A stretch of DNA of 64,000 bases from Agapetus fuscipes (taxonomy: Eukaryota > Arthropoda > Insecta > Trichoptera > Glossosomatidae), in contig OX637339.1 of NCBI GenBank assembly GCA_951799405.1, positions 11,594,001 to 11,658,000 of the forward strand, written 5' to 3'. This document shows positions 26,701-35,700 of the stretch, one piece after another. The number at the start of each line of letters is the position of its first letter. Positions within the stretch are counted from its first letter, which is position 1. Made by a program: the position numbers and the translations under genes. Under the pieces are notes generated by a model that saw only the letters and a list, made by a program, of their open reading frames with translations, did no database searches and had not been told where the DNA came from.

Positions 26701-29700
26701 ATTTTTGTTTGACAGTTGCCTGGAAACTGATTATAACACGACCTGATTGGTATTAAGATTATGCCCTAGGGCGTACTCTTTTCGGCATGCTAATCGGCTC
26801 TGATGCTCTATCTATTTCTTTTATGTTGATCGATGATTCAAACTCAGAGAAAGTTTACCAAAAAATATATGGGAACAACAGCGCCTCTATGAAGCATTTA
26901 AGACTCCATACATTTTGGTAAAACACTATAGTTGAGTTATAACATTAAGTTGTTAAACAAAATTACCAAAAAAAATACAGATACTAAAACAGCGCCCCTT
27001 TGAGAGAGCATTTTAGATTCCATATTTTATTGGAAAAATGCTGTTTTATATTTGTAGTACTGATATATTTTTAGTAAAAATGAAGACATGTGTACAGAAT
27101 TATGTTATTTGGCAACATTGATTATCTTTTAAACAGAGTTACATATACAGATTATACATTTTTAACAGAAAAAAGTTAGGTTATGTTTTGCGTTGTATAC
27201 CAACATACACACTTGAATACTAAAGTATGAACCATACATGAAACTCAACTTCCCCTGCCATTTAGAACTCAATATAACACAAAGACATATTAACAATTGA
27301 ACATTCATATTTATGTACGCACACATGCTGCATGTGCACTCAGAAAATAAAACCCAAGCCTCAAATGCATATATACCCTAAAACTCCTACCGCCTTTCCC
27401 TGAAACAGGGGTAGCATTGACAAGTGATATGTCAAAATTTATTGAGTATTTAATGGCTTAGGAAGTTGGTTATATGTAATGTATTCATCTACTTCCATAC
27501 ACACACACACACACACACACCCACTTTGTTTGACACTTTTCTATGGACAAAATTCATAAAAATATATTTTCCTTAAATAACAGTTTAGTGTTTACAATAT
27601 CACCCATATTCACAAAACACACTGTGAGAGCTCAGAATGCATTCATTGGTCAGCGCTATGGACGAGTGGTCGAGGCAGTGGTTCTGGTGTATGTTTGAAA
27701 TAAAAACTGTGACAGTTGATTCCCATTCCGAATTCTTGTAGATAGCAGATGTCATAAGTTAATTAATGTTTAATTTGATAAAAATTGATAATGTAGGTTG
27801 TTGAAATAGGTTGATGAATTGCATTCCTCAGCATGAAAAAAAAACTTTAAAGATTGTAATCCTGTCGTCATATATACCTCCAAGATAAGGACACTGACCA
27901 AGCAGTACCAAAGCTCTCTCAACATCTTTGAAAGGAAAATTCTCCGCCATATTTACGGCCCAATAAAGGCGAAGAAAATATAACTCTGGTCTATAAGACC
28001 TGTACCAAAACGTTGATGTAATCAGGTCAATTAGAGTCAGCCGATCACATCCAGCGATTGGACCATCAAAGCCTAAAAAAGATGATTGTGATGACGGACC
28101 TAAAGGGGCGCAGGACAGTGGGTAGATCCAGATTAAGGTGGCAGACTGCCGTGCGGTAGGAGTATGGGACTGGAGGAAGGTGTTCGACAGGCAGCGGTGG
28201 CTGATCAAGGAGACTAAGACCCACCCCGGGTTGTCGTGCCATTGATGATAGCATTGTGAGACCTCATAGCATGGTTTGTGAATAGTGGCGCTCATAGTGA
28301 AGAGTAGCACTAACAGTAATGTACAATATCACATTTCCATACAGACAGCATCGCTAAACGCGGAGCAGGCATCTAAACACACTCAAGAAACCAGTAACAA
28401 CAAACCAAGTCATTAGTACTGTAACTTTAGGCTTTTACAGCTGACAGTTAACACTTGAAGGCTGTTTTCATGTTAAATAAATATTGTATCGCTGAAGAAG
28501 CCCATCAAAGACATGGGTAAAACATCCGGAAGCTACAGTTAACAGATGTTGGAAAACAACCCTCATAAATGTCTACTCCATCAATGGGCCGGTGGCCTGG
28601 AACAATTTACCCATCGGTGTTCGCGCGAACCAGCCTACCACCACCTTCAGAAAGGAACTGAAGACACTACTTTTCTCGAGAAGCCATGGCGCCCTTGAGA
28701 TGGTCCTGGACCATTAAATGGCGCCACAGGAAAGAAATCATCCATCATCATCATCCATTTGTTCAATTTGAGGAATTGTTTACACATCCCTTATGTTGAT
28801 TGATGTGTAAAAATCAGTACCCATAGTATTGCACATTTCATGAACTTCCCTCAATTGTCTAAATAGAAAGAAACTAAATCCTTCACTAGGGGTGCTGTTG
28901 TATCTTGCATGCATTTTTCTATTCATGCAATCAAGGGGAGCATTTATACTCGGAGTACAGAATGAATATTGTTGTACAAATCATAAGCTCGATTTTTTTG
29001 CTGCTGTTTAAGGAGACCTTCTCCCTGAGCCAGCAAAAAAGAAGCAAAAATTTCCAGCAAATATGTATAAAGAATACCATTTTGTGTGTGTATATTAACA
29101 GTGGAGCCTTAAGTATTAATAAATCTCTGCGACTTAGATTACAGTTTACAGTTTATACAGGTAATATGCAAGTCAGCAGGTGGCATTTTATAGGTTACAT
29201 CTTAAAAAAACATCAAATACAAAAATATCATCTTACTTGTGTGTTTCAATGTTAGCTTATGTGACTTGAACGAAAATCTACCTTCATGACTCTCATAAGA
29301 TTGTCCTTTTCATTCAGTGTGTCACAAAACTATTGTTGTAACACACCCTAAGTGAAAGTTGTCTTAATATACAATATAGTATGATCTGTACACATATCCT
29401 ATATGTGTTATACACTCCTTACATAAGAGACAATCAGCAATTACTACAGCTCTAGTGTGTATTTACCTTTATCTCTTGTTATCAAGTACAGCTGTCCCTC
29501 GATAATCCCACAGTTATAATACCGAGGATTACCAAAAACGCCAGATAATGAAAAATGGTTATTCTGTGATGCATTGTATCGAGATAAGCTATGATCATAA
29601 TTTTTTTTATAAATAACCATTAAATACTTGAGAAAATATAAGAACACACCATGAATTTAACAAAATTTAATTCATGTAGCCTGCAGTATAGACATTAGGA

Positions 29701-32700
29701 TATTAAGGCCTCAGAGGAGTTGTCCCATCCTACTTGTGTGAACTATGCAGGGTAAAACAAATAGGTGGCAGACAACACACTCTCCGTTCTGCACAGGGTG
29801 ACTCTGCAAATAGGCTTCAACTGCCACTTCGACAGAACAGAATGACAGGGCTTTCAGTTCGGCTGGTCCATGTTGCTGCAATAGTCTACCTCTGGAGTTG
29901 AGAGCAGAGACCAGTGTTGTCAGTTTCAGGAAGTTGCTTGATCTATTCAAGAGAAGCTTCAACACTAGCCAGTTCCACTAAGCGGTGCTGTAAAAATTGT
30001 CCATGTATTATTATTATTATACAATGATGACCTAAGTTTTTTTTAATCCCGTCAAACTATCAAGTATGTCTGATTATGTAGGGACAGCTGTACTACTGTA
30101 ATCCTTTATCACAAACACACAGACACATATATGAGGACATAATCCAGAGGAGCTCTCTGCAACTCAATACAAAAATATAAACCCTCTCCTCTATAGCTGT
30201 ATGTGCTATTTAGTACTGAGAGGACAGCACATATTGTTAACCTTGTAGCTAAAAGCTTATCTTATATTACACATACTGATTGTTAGATTTCACACAGGTT
30301 CAGAGTTATTTTACACTTCTTATTCTAATTTTATAAAAATGACCAGTTCACTTAACCTAAACATGAACAGTGTTAATCAGAGATGTCACACCCTAAATAA
30401 AGGGCAGTATCACAAGCATTCATAATGCAGCCACTCACGCTACGCCTGCGCAGTTAGACTGGAGAGTGAGGCAATAGACTTGTGCAGTTTTGTTAAGCGC
30501 ATGGTGAATGTCTTCCCAATTGCTCTGTATGGTATGGAGGAAAGAAAGCTTTTGAGATGAGTGTTTACCTGAAGAATGATTCGGATCCTTCGGCGTGATT
30601 GCGTCACAAACGAGGAAGTCCGCTGACGCATACATACCACTAAAGAACTTCTGCTAACCATCAAACAGAGAAAGCTGATGTACTTCAATCACGTTATGAG
30701 AAATGAGAAAACTCGCCTTCTCTAAGATTATCATACAGGGAAAGATTGAGGGGTGAAGAACTCAGGGACGCCGAAGGACATTGTGGCTGAAAAACTTGTG
30801 GCAATGGTCAACAAAAGAACCAAGTCCTCATTTCAAGCTGCAGCGTCTAAGGTGAAAATAGCCATGATGATCGCCGATCTTCAACACAAATGGCACCAAA
30901 AGAAGAAGAAAGTGACCAGATTAATGTTAAAAATAATTTTTTTCTACTCCCATTTGGCAATTTACTAAATACAAAACAGCTAACGCAATCACAATGCCAT
31001 GCATTTCTACAGCCCATTGCGTAATGGTCATTACGCAACGGGTAACCGTGTTGAAATGAGACTGTCCGCATGCGCATTGTCAGAAATGGAACCATTTTTA
31101 AATTTCAAATATCAACCTTGTATGGAAGGTATGAAGACCTGTCAATCCAAGATGGCCTTAAGTGCAGCTTATTAGTCTTCATAAAAATATTACTGATATT
31201 CGGTAGGTAAGAATTACCATGGTGATGAGACTTCCAGCCTTATGCAGGTAGAACTCTCCGTTAACGATAGCGTAAGTGGCTAGAGCAAAGCCTACAAATG
31301 TCTCTGAATAACACTGAACATTTCACATAATCGAGAATTAACAATATGGATATAAGTAGTTTGATGTACATCATAGTTTAAAATAGAATTTATAGAAAAA
31401 TAAAAATTGTAAAGAATATAAAATGATTTTGTTATACTCGTAATCAGAAAACATAAGTTGGCAAGGTAGAGCGGGAAGTGATGTGAAGGCCAAGGTGATA
31501 TCAGACATGCCACAGTTCATTCTCAATCATCGTACAGAAAGGGTACCTCCTGAAGACGTTGCCATAAGCACTAGCGAAACATTGAGAATAACATAAGTTT
31601 TCCCATAACCTTCCGCCTAATATCCAAAAAATGTAATTAATTTTCAAAGTTAATCATATTGTGGCAGAGCTAGTGCTCGCACAAACCAACACAAAGAAAG
31701 CCATTAATATACTTGTGCACTAACTGGCCAAGGCTACCGAAAAAAAACACTCAACCCTTGGAGGGTGACACGCATAGGCGTCAAGTGTAAACTTGCATAC
31801 AGTGCAGCTGTCAATCATAGACGTCATCCACTTTGAACTTATCCCTGACATTTGTGTTAAAGAATTCAAAAGTCTGCAAGTGGAAATATGTGCTAAGCCT
31901 TTGTGATTTTTGTTCTTGAATAACTAATAAAAGTGACCGTTCACATAGTTTGAAGGGTTGTAAATTGATGTTCACTAGAGTTCAGAAGAGCCGGCCATCT
32001 GATATCACCTTCACCAACAATATACATCACTTCAACAACACTAACATATTATAATTACTTTACTTATCATAAGTTAGGAGGAAATTCAATAGAAAAGCAT
32101 CCAGTGCAAGCCACTTCAACACATAAAGCTTCAGCTACACAGACTCAGTATTTGGGTACTGTAACTGCCACTGTAAATCTGACACCGTTCCGCTAGGGGT
32201 GGCCAAAGCCTCAGCACAGTTACCTCCCGAACTCCAAGTATAACACTTTACATTTAATCTCAACTACAGCGTTAACTTTAAAATGTACAGAAACCAAAAC
32301 CACACCCATAGTTAGTATTTTCTTTTCTGTATATTTTTGTTGAAACGTAAGGTTGATTTTTCTGTTTTCTAGTTGGTGCAGTGTTGTCATTATGAGGGCG
32401 CCTGGTTGTTGTACACAAACATATTGTACACATAGTTCTGCACCTTCATAAGGTGCATCTCGGTAAAGCACACAGCGGCCACGAGAGCAGCCAGGCCGGC
32501 CACTTGCGCTAGCCGCAGCAGCTCCCACAGCTTGTCGCAGAACACGGCAAGCAGAAGCAGATGGAGCAGGCTGTGCACGTTCACCACCTTCCACAGCCAG
32601 GCCACCGCAAAGAAGAATCCAGAACGGAACACAAAGCCTTGCCGAAGCGATAACCCAGGATTTCCATCTGGAGCTTCTCTCTCCAGCGTCTCTTGGTACA

Positions 32701-35700
32701 AATCAATGTAGCGGTTCCACGCAATTGAAGAAATGATCAACTGTCCCGAAAACATTAACACTTTTCTAAGCATTCGCTCCATGGAAACTTTAGGCTTGTA
32801 AACAAACCCAACCTCTCCACTACTATCCGCCGCATCTTTATTGCTCAGCAGTTCTCTGCTGCTTTCCGTGTAATGCGGTAGCAGTGTATGCACTTTCACG
32901 TATCCACGCCTTGGAGGATTGTTTTTCAAGAAACAGAAAATTCCAATTATGAGACAAATGCAGCCGAGTAGATCACAGATGCCGTCGACGTAATAGCCTG
33001 TTGTTCCGACGGTTGTGCGCTCTCCTAGCACGTGGTTTCTTGCACGGGCGACGTGGCCATCAAGGTCATCCATGAATGTGCGTAACTGGAACAATAGCAC
33101 GCCAACACGTCGCCACGCAAGACAATCTGAACTAACGAGGCGGCCGGAAACAGCAGCGACCAAAACGTGCGAATAAGAAATCATGTTTGGCGTTATGAAA
33201 GGCATGTTGCTTGAAATACCTAGACCCAGATCAACCAAAGAGACAACGGGAGCAAATAAATAATGATTTGTGTGGTCTAGCATAAGTGCTTTTACTGTCG
33301 GGTAGCATAGTGGGTTTATGCTACATGAGAGCCACGTGACGTCTTCGTAGTAGACTATGGAAGAGTTGGTAGTGTTTGTGCTGCGTGCTTCTTGCAGTGG
33401 GTACTGCTGGATGCGCACATACATGCTCACGTCCATCACCGCGTAGAACACCAGCAACAGCAGCAGCAGCGAGAGCAGCAGCTTGCTGATGTGGGAGGAC
33501 GGACCAATCATGATGACTGACACTCTATTCCCTCAGTGTGTCTATATTTGTCTATCCCCCAGTCCTCTATCACAACATATCACAGATAACGCATACGTAG
33601 ATTATCAAGATGACTTGGAGTATTTTTGATAAACTTTGTGAATTCAGCTTTAAAGTGCACGCCTCAGTTTATCTTGCCAGAACTCTAATTTATTGTTATA
33701 ACAATGTACGCCACATTTTTCACAATATTTCTAATCAGATAAGTTTGTTGTATTGCGTCATAGTTTGATATCTGACCACACGCTACATTGATTATTTAAT
33801 ACTGCGACCACAGTTTATGTTGTACACTTCACTTGTTGTATTTGTTTTGTTGTTGTTTAGTGTTGCAACAGTAGTTGGAGAATGTCTTCAGAGAGCCGCA
33901 ACAATCTGCAACAACATTATACATCATTTACCAACAACATCAACACATTCCATAATTACAAGATCACTCTAAAACTCCACCACAGCCTTCCTAAGGTTAG
34001 ATCACCTATTATGACGTCTAGCATCTCCTAACAAACATTTCAAATAATCTAAGCAGTAAACTTAATAAGCAACATTCCCCGAAACACAAGCTACGCTTAC
34101 TTTAGGGAGTATTTTTTGTAATTGTTATATTATTATGTACATATTGATAAAAACAATAAAGACTTTTATTATTTATTATAACATCTTCCTGCTTTATCTC
34201 CAAAAAAATACCATTGGCTAGTAGAGCCTAGATGTGGATTTGGAGGAAGATGATCAAGACATGTTTTTTTTTTTTAAGAAATCCTGTGCGGGAGACTCCC
34301 TTGATTCTAGAGACTCTAGGGGTCTATGACACTTGTGCCGCAGAGGTGTACGAGCTTGGTCGTCGCTACAAAGCGCCAATACTCAAGCAAGACCCAGGTG
34401 CTGTGAGGCTGGATGGACCTTTTAGTGACCGGTCTTTGGTAAAGGTTTTATGATTTTTTTCAACCCAGCGAAGAGCATATTTGGAAATGTAAATTGTATA
34501 TTTCTTGTGCTCCGCCGGGATCCGAATCCACAACCTTCCATTTACGAGTCCGAAGTGTTGCCACTGGATTACGAACCGGTCCAAGATTGGAAAGAAGTCC
34601 AACAAAAAGGTGTTGCAGGAAGTAGAAAAAAGAAGAGAGCTCACAAGTCACATTTTTAAGAGGAAAACCAAACTAATAGGGCACTCTATAGGACACAGCA
34701 CCATTTTTAAGGAAAAATCTTAGGAAGACGAACAAGAGGTTGCCCAAGAATGTCATACTTCCAGGAATTGAAGTGGCTCATGAATGTCCCCACATATTCG
34801 CAACTCAACAGGATAACAACCAACAGAGACAGATGGCTGACACAACAAGGCACTGCCTTAAGAAGATGATGCTGAGTATAGCCTATTTCTTTTCATAATT
34901 AACAGGTTGAAGGAAAATCTCTTGGCTGCAGAATATTGAGGACTGTGATTCAAAAGGAGCACCACATTGCTGTTTAGAGCCGCAGTGAACAAGGTGCACA
35001 TTGCTCTGATGACCAAACGTTTGCAAAGGAGATAACACTTTGAGAAGAAGAAGCTGATAATGATGTTGACAAGATCTCCAGGGCTGGAAGTCTCATCACC
35101 CTGGTAATTCTTACTTACCGAATATCGTTCATATTAGTATGAAGACCTGTCAATGTCCAATCAGCTGTTCACTTGCGGCCATCTTGTCTTCATACTAACC
35201 TGAACTATATTTGGTAGGTAGGATCTACGGTGGTGATGAGACTTCCAGCCCAGATAAGGTAATGAATCATCACATTGGAGCATTTGTCAAAATTCAAACC
35301 GTGTACTTTTTGATAGAGTAATTTGAGGTGATAAGCACTATCTCACAAGCAGCTATAATTAAGATATAATTAGTTAGATTTCTTTGAATGTGACTAACAT
35401 GATATATAGAAGCAAAGACGCAATCTATGGTTTTTGCTGGAAATGCGATAAACATATACAACATTCCTTGACTAATAGGTTGGTATGAGGCTGACACGCC
35501 ATGCTGTAAAAACTTGGTTCACTTTTACCAATGCCACCTTGGTTTCAGGGAAAGGCGGCACGGCATGAGTTGCAAGGTGTATGCTCATGTGAGGTTTGGT
35601 ATATTTTTTTCTTAACATTGAACATTTAGAGATTCTTTGATTTAGAATAATTAATATTTGATTAGAATAGTGAAGATGTAATGAATGCGGTGATGTCAAC

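Noticed and set aside
33512..33523. CPES start four codons upstream
   Set aside because: That codon is GTG; the first ATG is at 33511.
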